Shown in pieces: positions 8,503 through 20,293 of a stretch of DNA of 23,728 bases. The stretch comes from Tieghemiomyces parasiticus (Eukaryota > Kickxellomycota > Dimargaritomycetes > Dimargaritales > Dimargaritaceae): contig JANBPT010000767.1 of NCBI GenBank assembly GCA_027575765.1, positions 1 through 23,728 on the forward strand. Direction: 5' to 3'. The notes beneath the pieces were generated by a model. The model had not been told where the DNA came from. It ran no database searches and worked only from the letters and a program-made list of their open reading frames with translations. Position numbers and translations under genes: made by a program. Numbering within the stretch: the stretch's first letter is position 1; each line of letters opens with the position of its first letter.

Positions 8503-10576
8503 TCAGTCGCGATTTTCTGAAATGTATTATAATTAAATGCCTACACCACCTAATTGCCGAATTCCAGTGGAAGCCAACACGCCACTGGGTGTAGGTTGGG
8601 AGTCTTAAGATTGCCGGACAATACTGGTGTAGGAGCTATGGCGCCTGCCTCCCGTCGTCAATGTACCCTAGCAATGCCGGGGTGCCAACAGGTTCAACTT
8701 CTAGCTGGCCATCGGTTGGGGTGGCGCAACCGGGGTGGATTCATGAAGCAACCGCGATGGAGGGCAGACGTGTCGCAATTACAGTACTGTACCAGAAGGC
8801 AACGCTCGGCTGTTGTGCTGTGATTCTCTTTCCCTCTAGGCTACTGCCATGATCCAATCTGTGCGGATTAGCTGCACCAGAATGGTACCATTGACAAGGC
8901 GGAAAGCGGACCTGAAACGCCTGCGCTCAACTGCAAGCAGCCGTGGCTGGTTTTAACTTCATGGCACATGCTAGTGGACGAGGAGTTTTATGATCTGTGG
9001 GTAAAGACACATGTGGTGGCAGAAGGTGGTTGCGGTAGCAGGCATATCGAGTGCCAGCATGTGAAGAAAAATGTCAGATAGACATGATATATAGGCCCTT
9101 TACCCTAACCGGACAACCTGCGGTGCGATTCAACAGGGGGGAGGTAGCATTCGTTTCCTCGCACAGTGTCGCACAGACAACGTGCGTATAGTTATTGGCC
9201 AGGGTCGCGTCCTTGACGATCCGTACTCCTCGCCCCAGATACGTCACCCAAGGGGCGAGGGACGCCCTAGTATGTCGCGGCAGGTCCTTCGGCCGTTTTC
9301 GTAGCGTACTTGTGGGTGGACCCTCTTCTGCGCCCTTATCTTACCATCTAGCGAACCAGGGCGTTGCCCTTACATGCCTAGTCCACACCCTTGCATTATC
9401 GTTTCTGATCTGGCTGAGGTGGTCACTCGAGGCGAATTTCGGTAGGGATGGTGTATTTTTAACGCCCTTAGAGGGCCATGTAGGCACCCCTCGCAGTAAC
9501 CAGCCGAGTGCAGGATGGTAAAGTAGGTAAGGTTCGCTGTTTGTAGATGGCCTGGTAAGGAGACGCCTGCGATGTCCGATAAACGGCATCCGGTTGTTTA
9601 ATAGCCCGGGCCAATATACAACGGATTCTACGGCAGCGTGTGCGAGGGGTTCGATGCAGTACAACCGAAGGGGCCCGGTGCGTGGCGCCGCTGGCGGGAG
9701 AGGGACCTTGCGGGTATCTATGAACAACATGCCGCGGTGACTCATCAACAGCGGGAAGGGGTGTGTGTGTGTGTATGGGCTGGCATGCTAGTGACCGACT
9801 GCGAAAGAAAGAGAGGGAGAGAGTGTGTGAGCACGCACGTTGTAATGGGTCACGTACGCATTATTTTTTTCTGCCACCCACTCACACTCGTTCTTCTCAA
9901 CCCACTAACGGCCGCTGGAACGCCACTTTTCATTTCGCAACCCCGAAGGCAAAGGGGAGACAATCGCACGTCCCCTCTCCCCCCTATCGTTGGAGACGAT
10001 GGGCCCCCCGCAACGTCGCTTTGTTGACAGCCGTCCCGGCCCGCCAGGCCCGCCGTCTATTCGCCCAAAGGTTCGATCCCTTTTCATCACTCGTCCCTCA
10101 CAGCGACTCCGCCACGGCAGCAAGTACTTCTGGGTTCTGTCCCATCCCTGGACCTTTTTTTTTCGACGCTGCCTACGCCCCTCCCCGGATGCTTAGCCCA
10201 ACCGGCCATTTTTCCTCATCTACCTATGTGGGGCTTATCTTCCTGGCACTTTATATACCGCGTCGCGCCCGCATGCCCCGTCTAGGCTACCTGACCCGCC
10301 CCGCTCGTACCGTGCCCGTAGCTCCACACGCCGCCATCCCTCCATCGGCCTATCCCCCGCCGTTATCTCCCCCATTGCCTCTTACCTTATCTAGCAGCGG
10401 CCCGTGTTAGATAGTGCTCCGCCGGTCCTGCTTTCTGCCCCTGAGATAACTTATCGCCCATCAGACTGAGGCCCGCCTCTACCCTTCTTGCCCTTCTTCC
10501 GCCCTGTACGCTGGTACTACCCGTATTCACGTTTCTGTGCCCACCTCTTGTACCACTCATCGCCTCTCTCTCCAAA
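8503..10576. other. Intergenic RPS22-DAHP synthase
   Basis: About 2.1 kb with no recognised gene. Open frames at 8554-8823, 9195-9521, 9341-9748 (minus), 9638-10027 and 9763-10410 have low-complexity or unfamiliar translations, overlap one another on different strands or frames, and show no domain. A (GT)n run sits at about 9761-9774, followed by a GA-rich purine tract at 9802-9832. The final 300 bases are pyrimidine-rich and are likely the DAHP synthase promoter and leader. Confidence 0.5.
10252..10257 (+). promoter_or_regulatory. TATA-box candidate upstream of DAHP synthase
   Basis: TATATA lies in the context CACTTTATATACCGCG, about 320 bases before the DAHP synthase ATG, in otherwise GC-rich, pyrimidine-rich DNA. 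If used, the leader would be nearly 300 nt or contain an intron. Confidence 0.3.
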
Positions 10577-11957
<1,381 letters not shown>

Positions 11958-12349
11958 ACCTGCCGGTTGGTAACCCGCCTTGGACCGGCTCCCCACCGGC
12001 CGCCATTTTCCCGCGGCCAGTACTCTACCTCCTGCGTCTTACATCACAGTTCGGAACTTTGCTAATTTCAAAGCTAAAATATTTTCACTCTGACTTCACT
12101 ACGTTACGTTTTTTTTTTGGCTCGAGATGGAGAGTTGACAGGGGGCTAATTGGGTGATGTGGGAATTTGATGATCCGCCGACAGTAGGGGGGGGTGTAAC
12201 CATGAAACCAACGGCGGGTACTAGATCATGGGGTGGTACCGAGTTGTAATTTGACAGTGCAAGGACCGGGTCGGTAGATGGATATAAGATAAACAGTTGT
12301 GTTGATAGTAAAAAACCCCCAAACCAACAGCAAGTGCCTTGAGTCTCTT
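11958..12349. other. Convergent 3' region between DAHP synthase and acyl-CoA synthetase
   Basis: About 390 bases shared by the 3' ends of two convergent genes. It contains an AT-rich patch (about 12060-12118, with a T9 run) and a G8 run (12187-12194). No ORF of note is seen. Polyadenylation signals for both genes must lie here, but none is a perfect AATAAA on the plus strand. Confidence 0.5.
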
Positions 12350-15300
12350 TCAATGCTTGGTCAATTCTCCGTACATGGCGTTGATCTGGGCGGCGTAGTG
12401 GGCCCTAGCGGCAGGCCGCTTGAGCTTGTGGGACGACGACATGAGGCCATTCTCGGCCGAAAACGGCTCCGCTTCAAGGTAGACGTTTCGAAAGCACTCG
12501 AATCCCTTCGCTCCGTTCATCTTGGCGTGGGTGGTGAGTTCCCGGACGACCATTTGGCGGACCTCCGGGTCGATATAGAGGTGGACGGGGATTTGGGAGC
12601 GGTGCTTGGAGGCCGCCTCGTAGGTACTGTAGCGAGTCCCGGCGTCCAGCTGATGTTCAGCGACGAGCTCCCGAAGCACGTCCGGTTCGGGGACCAGGAC
12701 GGCGATGGTGTAAGTTTCGAGCGGGTCACCATGCAGGAAAAGCTGGTTGACGAGAGGATGCGTGAGGTACAAGTTTTCGACCCGCTCTGGGGCTACATAT
12801 TCACCCTGGGCTAGCTTGAAAATGTTCTTGACGCGGTCAATCACGATGAGCCGACCCTGGTCGTCCCACATGCCGACATCGCCCGTCCGGAGCCAGCCGT
12901 CGGGGCTCAGCACTTCGGCGGTCTGTTCGGGTGCGCGGTAATACCCGTGGAACACATTGGGCCCACGAACGCAGATTTCGCCTCGTGGGAAGGGCCGGTC
13001 GCGGGTCGTGTAGTTGAGGGCCGGCACGTCAACCAATTTGACTTCATTGCAGGGTTGCGGGGGCCCTACCGTCCCGGCCGTCCGGTCCTTTGGGTCGGTG
13101 ATGGTGAGCACCGCCACTGTCTCGGTTTGCCCGTAGCCTTGGAGGACTATGGTGTTGAAGGCGATGCGCAGAAAATCCATCACGTCCGGGGAGAGCGGGG
13201 CTGACCCGCTGACGATCAGCTTGCACTCACCGCCCAGGAGCGTCCTGATTTTTTTAAAGACCATCCGGTCCCACATCCAGTGGCTGGTGCGGCCGTACTC
13301 CAGACCTCGTAGTTTGGACGCCACCGCGAGGCGGAAGAGGAATCCGCGCAGCCCGCCCCGCGTGTTGACCGCCGCCCAAACCTTGTCATAGATTCGATTG
13401 AGGATACGCGGCACACCAATGAAGATGGTAGGTTTCAGCTCGGCTGCGGGGAGCCAGGAAGTGGAGGAGAGAAAATTGGATGGCGGGAATTGAATAGGCC
13501 GGTTAGCAGCTGGTAGCCCCAATGTGCGGGCCAAGTGACGTGTGGTACTATACGTGCAAGATGACTTACCAATATCGTCCATCACCTTGAGGATATCGCC
13601 TTGGGAGAAACCGATGCGGGCGCCGAAGACTAACCATGAATCATGTGCAGTGAGTCATAAATAAAATAAGCGGGGCGATACGAACGGGTTAGAATTAGTG
13701 CCCGATTGTACAGGACAGGCATGATACACCAACCGAGTGCCGTCTGTCGTATAGCCTGGATTTGTGAAGGTTACATACCCACACATAACTGGAAAAAGGT
13801 GCGCTCGAAAATGTGGGCCAGGGGCAGGTAGGATAGGTGGCGATCACACGCACCCAGGTCCTTGTCTGTAACGGTATGGTAGCAGTGGAGGAATAGGGTG
13901 AGGAGGGTGAGTGGTTAACAGGTGTGGGCGGGGGGAGGCATCTGTAATCTACTTTCGGTGAAATGCGACCTGCTTAATCGGGGCCTTAAACTTCACCATG
14001 GGCAGTTAATAGCAATCGTGTTTTCCCTGAAATTTTGTACTTACACTGTCCCTCGTGGATCATGTTCTCCGCGACCGCCACAGAGGTTAGGATGTTGCGA
14101 TGCGTAAGCATGGCACCCTTGGGTACCCCTGTGGTGCCGCTAGTATAGCAGATAGTAGCCAAGTCGCTCAGACCGCCGGGACTTGGTGGCGTGTGGTGTT
14201 CGGCGCCAAGGCGCTCGATATCGGCAAAGTACATTAGATGAACTGTATGGTAGAGTCCAATGAAGGGAGTGAACAGACATAAGGAGTGTCAATGGAAGGT
14301 TGAAGTGGTAGACGTTAGTGCATAGTGTAGTGACAGCCACCTGCGAGTGTTGAAAGCGGTAAAAACAAGGGCATATTTTTTTCCTATACCCAGGTCGTTA
14401 GTCTACCATAGCCTGCGACTCACCTTTGCGGTGTTCGGCCAACTGAATCAGGTCCTGGCCGATAGAGTCGATGATGATTAGCTGCTGGCAGTACGGGCCG
14501 AGGCTATCGTCCTTCAGAATAGCCAGGGCTTTGTTCTCGGTTGTGCAGAGGAACTGTAGCTCGGTCTGGCTTATGATGTGACGCATAGCTTCTTCGCCTA
14601 GGGTGTCGTGGATGGGCACCGAGACGTAGCTGATAAAAGAAATAGTAATACCAAATTAAAAGTGGGATTGTAGCCAGGCCGGGTTAAATCAAAGTGAAAG
14701 TGAGAGGTTGGGCGGGTGGGGTGGGCCCGACGTGTTGGAAACAATACACCGCCGCTCCACGGCTCGGCGCGAGTGCATTTCACTTACTTGTACATATACC
14801 CGGCTTGTTCGGCAATGACCTGTGAGAAACGACCACGCGATACATAATGCATGGATAAACACGAGGTTAGGTTCCGTCGGCTTGGGCAGCCTAGTAACGT
14901 CAAGCACTCTCCTGTTCCAGCGAAGTAATGACCAGACAAACCTAACGTACCCATTCCGGACAGTTATTGGCGAAGATACCCAGGTTATCTTGGGGGTGCA
15001 GACCCAGGTAGGCCAGCCCCGATCTATAGTTCAAAGGCCGTTATGGATCGGGTAAGGTTTAAGTGTAACAGTGTAACCGGTAGAATGTAATCATTAGTCA
15101 GATTGCGGCACCCTAGAGCGCCCGTCACGTACAATTCAACGGCCGCGCGGAGGGCACAGGTCGGCAGGTATGGCCTGAAGCCCCACCCAATTGTACTCAC
15201 CCGAAGTTTTCGGTGCGCTCAAACACCTCATGGTAGGTCTGCCAGACGTAAGGCCCGGCTTTGCCGTTGACGATTTCGCGCTGACCAATAAAGGGGTTGT

Positions 15301-15955
15301 TACCTGGACGATTCGACGAAATGGACGTGGCGAAAGTGCAGGGGTTGTCGGGTGGTTGGTATAAGGGCGTGATTCCATATCAAAGGGATAAATCGAAGGA
15401 AACGATACATCATATGCGGCGCGGGGTACGTCATTAAGGAACCGCAGCATTAAATGTTCTCGAATTGAAGCCGGTGGCCCCTGACGACAATTCCTGAAGT
15501 GCGGGTTACGCATTCAGGTCGTATTGCCAAAGGGGAGGAGGGCAGAGACCACCTCGTCCTCTAGCTTTGAATAACCCGAATGCTAAATTATCTCGTTTGG
15601 GGTCGTGTAGGGGCGTTTGCCGGAGGAAGGAGCAAAGCTGCCGATAGAGTCACAGAATAGACATTCATAGTCGAGCACAGGGAGGAATAGGGACAACCCA
15701 AGGTCAACGCGGCGTCGTCCGATCCTACCCATGTTTATTGGGAACCCACTCGAACTCTTATGGTTTCTGAACGGAACCCAATGTGCACTTACCGAATGCT
15801 GCATTGGCACGCTTGAAGTTGTCATACGTAGAGGTGAACTCTGGACGGGGTTTGGTCATGGGTCGGTCACGTAGTCCAGCCCAGCGGCGTGGCTTCGTCT
15901 CCCCCTCTATTTCGGGAGCGTAGGAAACCTCGATACTCTGGAGGAAGTTTTCCAT
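12350..15955 (-). CDS. Long-chain fatty acyl-CoA synthetase, nine exons
   Basis: Activates long-chain fatty acids with ATP and CoA, by way of an acyl-AMP, for beta-oxidation and lipid synthesis. My exons, in gene order: 15793-15955, 15201-15303, 14951-15023, 14788-14819, 14424-14629, 14045-14242, 13779-13865, 13570-13629, 12350-13443. All junctions are GT-AG and phases agree, giving 671 aa, normal for the family. Introns run 126-489 nt. Motifs: P-loop [11 protein letters not shown] (225-235), LPLAHIFER in exon 7, [11 protein letters not shown] in exon 8, GYGQTE (410-415), DGWLRTGD (489-496), [18 protein letters not shown] (513-530) and the catalytic-Lys region SSHKLKR (644-650). ATG 15955 is the first in-frame Met; upstream codons exist only from a GTG. 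A C10 run on the coding strand ends 7 bases before it. There is no signal peptide, and the end (GELTKH) is not a peroxisomal SKL signal. The sequence looks closer to animal/plant ACSL/LACS than to yeast Faa1, but I cannot test that. The gene is intact in every exon. Confidence 0.93.
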
Positions 15956-18900
15956 GGCAGCTGGGGGGGGGGTTACCGACACGAATGAGGGTCACCGAGG
16001 AATAGAAAGTAAGGCGGAGTTAATAGTGGTTCTAGTGGCAAAGCTAGTGTGGTAAGCAGAAAATAACCATGCCAGCGAGGAAGGCCCGATAAGTGGCCAA
16101 TGGTCGTGGAAGGTGGCAGACGACGACCGGGACTGTGTGAATGGAATGATGATAGAGGATAGCGTGTTTCGTGGACTACAGGCGTGGGTTTATAAACTCC
16201 GCTTGGCGACTGTGGGAGAGCGGAGGCGGGGTGGGAGGGTTTTGTCCACAAACCCATCCAATCTATGTGCCAATAACGTATAGAGTGGGGCGGTAGCATA
16301 TACCACTATAAGTGGCCGCAGGCTATAAAGGGAATAGGTGATGGGGGGAGAACTGGAGAGGTTTAAACGGCAGGCATGTCTCTCACAGCTAAGGAGGGGT
16401 GGTTCCGGCTAGCTGGCCGACCACTTGTGATGCCACTCGGCTATGGCTAACACAAAGTCTGCTGGACCAGTTGGTGGGCCAGAGAGCATGATTCGTGGTA
16501 GCTTGTATAATCTGGTGACTTTAAGTAGGTCAAGGGGTGCCCTATTAGTAAGTCTCGAGCCCCGAGTCCTATAGATTCGATGTAAATAATGAGGGGGGGG
16601 GTGTAGGTGACGCAGGGGTGTCAAAGACGGAGTATGTGTAACCCGTTCGGGAGCGCAGCAAAGGTTTACCAGTTAACCCGCCAGTTTGGGGTCCACGGTT
16701 TAGAGGCCGTAGTGACTGGCCACAGGTTGCCCAGAGCCAAATTGGAGGGGAAGGGGGTTGAATGAAGCCGAGTCCCTTGCTACCGCGAAACGCGATCAGG
16801 GTACGCATGGGAACCCGTAGGGTTTCATCGACTCTGATAAGGCTATAGTGGATTGGGGTTATATTTGCCCCACATCACTCCTTGCCACCGTCCCTGAGTC
16901 CGAGCACTGACTCCACAGCTTAAGTTTGGTATTACCCAGTTACGCTGGATGTTGACTGGGAACAGTATGGGTGGGGCGTGGGTATCAATAATTCAGTGGA
17001 CCAGGATGTCCATAGTTCCTTGAGAAATGAAGTCGCTAGTAACTGGGATATATACTTTATGGGTTCTTGAAATTCCTGTTTTGAATTTACGTCCCTGCCG
17101 GGGCTACATACCTACTGTAGCGGTGAGCTATTACAGCAATCTCCTAGTCGATCGTGTGAAATTGCTATACTCTTGTATACGGCCTGACCTTCACACCCAA
17201 AACACACTTAGGAAAACCACTATTCATGAAGATTCTAACGCATTGGTAATTATTCATTCAGTTTCACACGACCCAACCGAGCTAGGTGGTCTAAGCATAG
17301 GCATCTAAGCCCAGTGGTTTACCTCACTTCGTTGTCCATATATTTTCTACCCCTCTAATGCATCAGCTTCCCCATCGTCTCTCTATGAAACCGTCTGACC
17401 AAAGAGATTGTGGCATCTTACGCACTCCACTTAGTCCCTGCGGGGAATATTTGCGCAATTCAGTCGTTTCCATCGCACCGCCATGGGTTGGTAATGCTTT
17501 CTATCTTGTCTGACATTCAGAAGTTACTGAAGATGTTCGTAGGTGCAAACCAAGAGGGGGAGGTATCGTTGATAGGACACGTCATCTCGTACACCTGTAC
17601 CTTGTCTTTTACTGTTCTTAAGCGATACTCGTCGGAGAATGTGTATCCCGTGTTTGGAGGTCGGGTACCTTGGCCCTGGATAGCTAGATCCGAGCTCGCT
17701 CGGAGGGTGTGGGACGACTACTTACGGATAATATTGTAAGTAGAATGAAAGGGAACACAGAAGAGGGGGAAGCTAAAAGCGGTTGAGTTGCCCAATAGTT
17801 TTTTAGCTGGGCAGCCCGTAAGTGGACGGCAATACGATGTTTTTAAGGTGTGTGTTGCGAGTGAGGGAAGAAGTCGGCACATAGAAAGGGTAATCAGGTG
17901 ATTCGGTTGTAGTTAGGTCAACCAGTCATTTGGACCACCGGACTAACTAACGAGGTTTATGAGCTTTCATACACAACGTAGCGCCTTAAGGAAACAAAAT
18001 CGAGAAGGAGGTCCTTACATTAACAGACATATAATACCAATTGCCGCAACGGGAGGAACGTGCCGTTGCGGGGTAGATAACGAAGGAAGGAAGCCCAGTT
18101 GGAAGAAACAAACCTTGATGAGTCGGCGGACACAATCAGACAACATCGAATCTTCAGCCGATAGCAGAAGCATTGTCACGCCCGCTGCAGCCCGGTGTCC
18201 TTGTATACTCTACTCGACTTGATGGCCCCATACATTTCTGCATGTGGAATATAGAGCGGACTTGACGGATAGGCTCATTGCCTTCTAATTCGAAATAATG
18301 TCTAGTCAAATGTTTGTCACTGTGAAGCGGTCATTAGTTAGCCATCTTCTGCGCTATGCTTCTCAGGAGAGAGCTGCGGACTACGTTCAAATTAGGCTGC
18401 CCTGTCACAGTCTTGCACGCAAAACTCATGGCGACTGGTATATGAAAATCAATCATCCCCTCCTTAGCTTCAGACAGAGGTCCGCCGATGGCCTATTGAA
18501 CGAGGCAAAAGAGGAGCCACGTCACCCCTTAGCTAGTGGTCTACTCTCCAAAGAGAACCACGCCCGATGCTGCGGCATCTTCGCTGAAAATGGCTATTGG
18601 TCGCCACTCAATACGGCTTCGCCTCTGCAACACCCCTTTCACTGAAGGAAACCAGTCACAGAGCGAAGACCTGTACTGGCTGCTGCGACTATTGCCTAAT
18701 GGATCACAGACGGCGTATCAGGCTCTAAACAGCCCTACGAACGCGCCCAAGATGACCACATTGATATGTACTTGGTGGCTCAGGTAGGAAGATCGCCCAA
18801 CACCCTTCCCATTCCTTACCTTGACCCCCTCTCGCCATAACACGCCCTCTTCCTCTCATTATTTTTGGCATTCTTTACATTTCTCATTCACTTCTTTTAC

Positions 18901-18976
18901 TAGGCTACTCCACGTTTATCGTATACCCCGCCTATATCTCCTACTCTACCTTACCCCTCTTCCAACTACCGACATC
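15956..18976. other. Large unassigned region
   Basis: About 3 kb with no gene I can name. The first few hundred bases are presumably the promoter of the minus-strand acyl-CoA synthetase gene. 16330-16950 shows only short minus-strand frames without recognisable content. From 17027 to 18787 all open frames are on the plus strand (17027-17308, 17410-17739, 17959-18222, 18298-18645, 18536-18787). None resembles a known family, and they could be exons of a diverged or dying gene. The 150 bases before 18977 are pyrimidine-rich and look like the leader of the next gene. Confidence 0.5.
17410..17739 (+). other. Unrecognised open frame, possible exon
   Basis: 109 codons, product unrecognised. The later part (GEVSLIGHVISYTCTLSF, then ENVYPVFGG) looks more protein-like than its neighbours. 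It is followed at once by a consensus donor, GTAAGT, at 17735-17740, overlapping the terminal TAA, so the frame could be an exon whose apparent stop lies inside an intron. No matching acceptor and continuing exon could be fixed. Chance is a real alternative. Confidence 0.2.
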
Positions 18977-19210
18977 ATGTGCATGCGCGTCACCTGTCCC
19001 GTCTGCCAGAAACCCACCTACAAGGGGTGTGGCAAACACATTGAGCAGGTCCTAGGGGACGTTCCCGAGGCTGACCGTTGCCACTGCTCGCGCGGGGAGA
19101 AGCAGAAACCGTCTACTCAGGCCGGTGAGTCTCCGTCTGTTTTGGCCAAATTCGTTGCGATCGGCATTCTTCTCGGCACAGTTTACGCCTTGAAGTCTAT
19201 AATGTTCTAA
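18977..19210 (+). CDS. Small Cys-rich protein with C-terminal membrane segment
   Basis: A 77-aa protein. The first half has the pattern of a small zinc-binding-like family found in fungi and plants, whose members begin MC and share C-x2-C, then a GCG-x-H motif, then C-x-C. Here these are Cys7 and Cys10, GCGKH (17-21), and Cys35 and Cys37 (RCHC), with Cys2 as well. The family's function is unknown to me; metal binding is inferred from the cysteines and His21. After a short charged linker (38-52), residues 55-72 (SVLAKFVAIGILLGTVYA) form a hydrophobic helix followed by Lys73 and a four-residue tail, which suggests a tail-anchored protein with the Cys domain in the cytosol. The helix seems unusual for this family. 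ATG 18977 is chosen because the homology begins MC; the frame is open upstream to 18821 but that part is a pyrimidine-rich leader. It stands alone, single exon, with no operon-like partner. Confidence 0.72.
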   Translation: MCMRVTCPVCQKPTYKGCGKHIEQVLGDVPEADRCHCSRGEKQKPSTQAGESPSVLAKFVAIGILLGTVYALKSIMF

Positions 19211-20293
19211 ATTGACGGCCGCCATTCCCTGCGTATAATGTACTAAGTAATGATCAATAACTCCACCACTTCGCTTTCTGCCGTGCAACAGAACCTACCA
19301 GCATCGCTTCGAAGAACGCCCCTAACGCCTCGGCCTAAGAGTTAAATACAGCACATGTAGGGGCTCCCAGCAGTTTCTATGTCGTGTAGTGGACGCAATT
19401 GTTATTGTGAATATTGCAATACCACCATTAACAACCCGGTATAATGGTGCGGAAATAAATTTTTTTCCGCCTGTATAGCGTTCCGGGGACACACCTTGGT
19501 GTGGTGCCAATCAGACTAGTTGTTATAAGCCGCCTCGCATAAAGAGATTAGGCGCAATATTGTGCCGAGGACCACGGCACCTAGAGGCATGAGAATAGTG
19601 TGTGTGCGCTGCTCTAGGCAAATGTAAGAAGCGTGGCTACGGACTCCATATGGCAAGAGCGGCCAAAAAGTACCAGACTAAAGCAACCAATGGTATCCGG
19701 GAATAAGGTTGGATATTCGATGTTCTCTTAGGAAATGTGTTATGAAATCGAGTCCGCTGGCGGAGAAACCGAAGTGAAGGACTAATAGACCTTATCCCGC
19801 CCATCGTGACTCGATCTATTAGACTCCAAGTTAGTATAATAGGTCTCCTATTTATATCTCGAGGCGGCCTCCCTTTTTATTAGTTTCGGCACAGGCCGCG
19901 ATATCTATATCTAGTTACTTGCATGTCATGTGCGGCTCCTGGCAACTCCAACAGTTCTGAGGATGAGAGAGAGGGGCTCTCTGCCCAGTGCGGGCATATG
20001 TCCCTAAGGGGGGCCCCGATGTAAAACCTTAAATCTTCATCCCAAGAAAATAATCATTCGCAGCCTCACAAGGCCACCTACCAGTCACGACTGCGACAGC
20101 CCAGCGAGGCTGGTCCAGGCGGGAGCATCACTATATGCGAATGACAGCCGATTTGGAGACAACGGAAGAAATGGGCGATAAATCAACGCCCTACGATCAT
20201 ACTAAATTTCCAGTCCTTCCTTTCGAATTTGAATACTGCCGTCGAGGGCATAAGAAGATATTATGATTAACCGGAACAGAAAGGGATGGCCCA
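19211..20293. other. Intergenic, no gene seen
   Basis: About 1.1 kb, AT-rich, with almost no open frames. Two small hairpins are visible: GCGGAAA/TTTCCGC at 19449-19470 (with AATAAA in the region between the arms' starts, a possible polyadenylation signal 240 bases after the Cys-rich gene) and GTGCCG/CGGCAC at 19562-19580. Nothing else could be supported. Confidence 0.45.

Noticed and set aside
10067..10077. tRNA T-loop-like GGTTCGATCCC
   Set aside because: No acceptor stem, D-loop or anticodon arm can be folded around it at the right distance.
9195..10410. Overlapping open frames of 108-215 codons before DAHP synthase
   Set aside because: They overlap on both strands and in several frames, have low-complexity Pro/Ser/Arg-rich translations and no recognisable domain. 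The last lies over a pyrimidine-rich promoter and leader.
15956..15982. N-terminal extension of the acyl-CoA synthetase from an upstream GTG
   Set aside because: It starts at a non-AUG codon and encodes mainly the poly-Pro translation of a C10 tract. ATG 15955 is the first Met.
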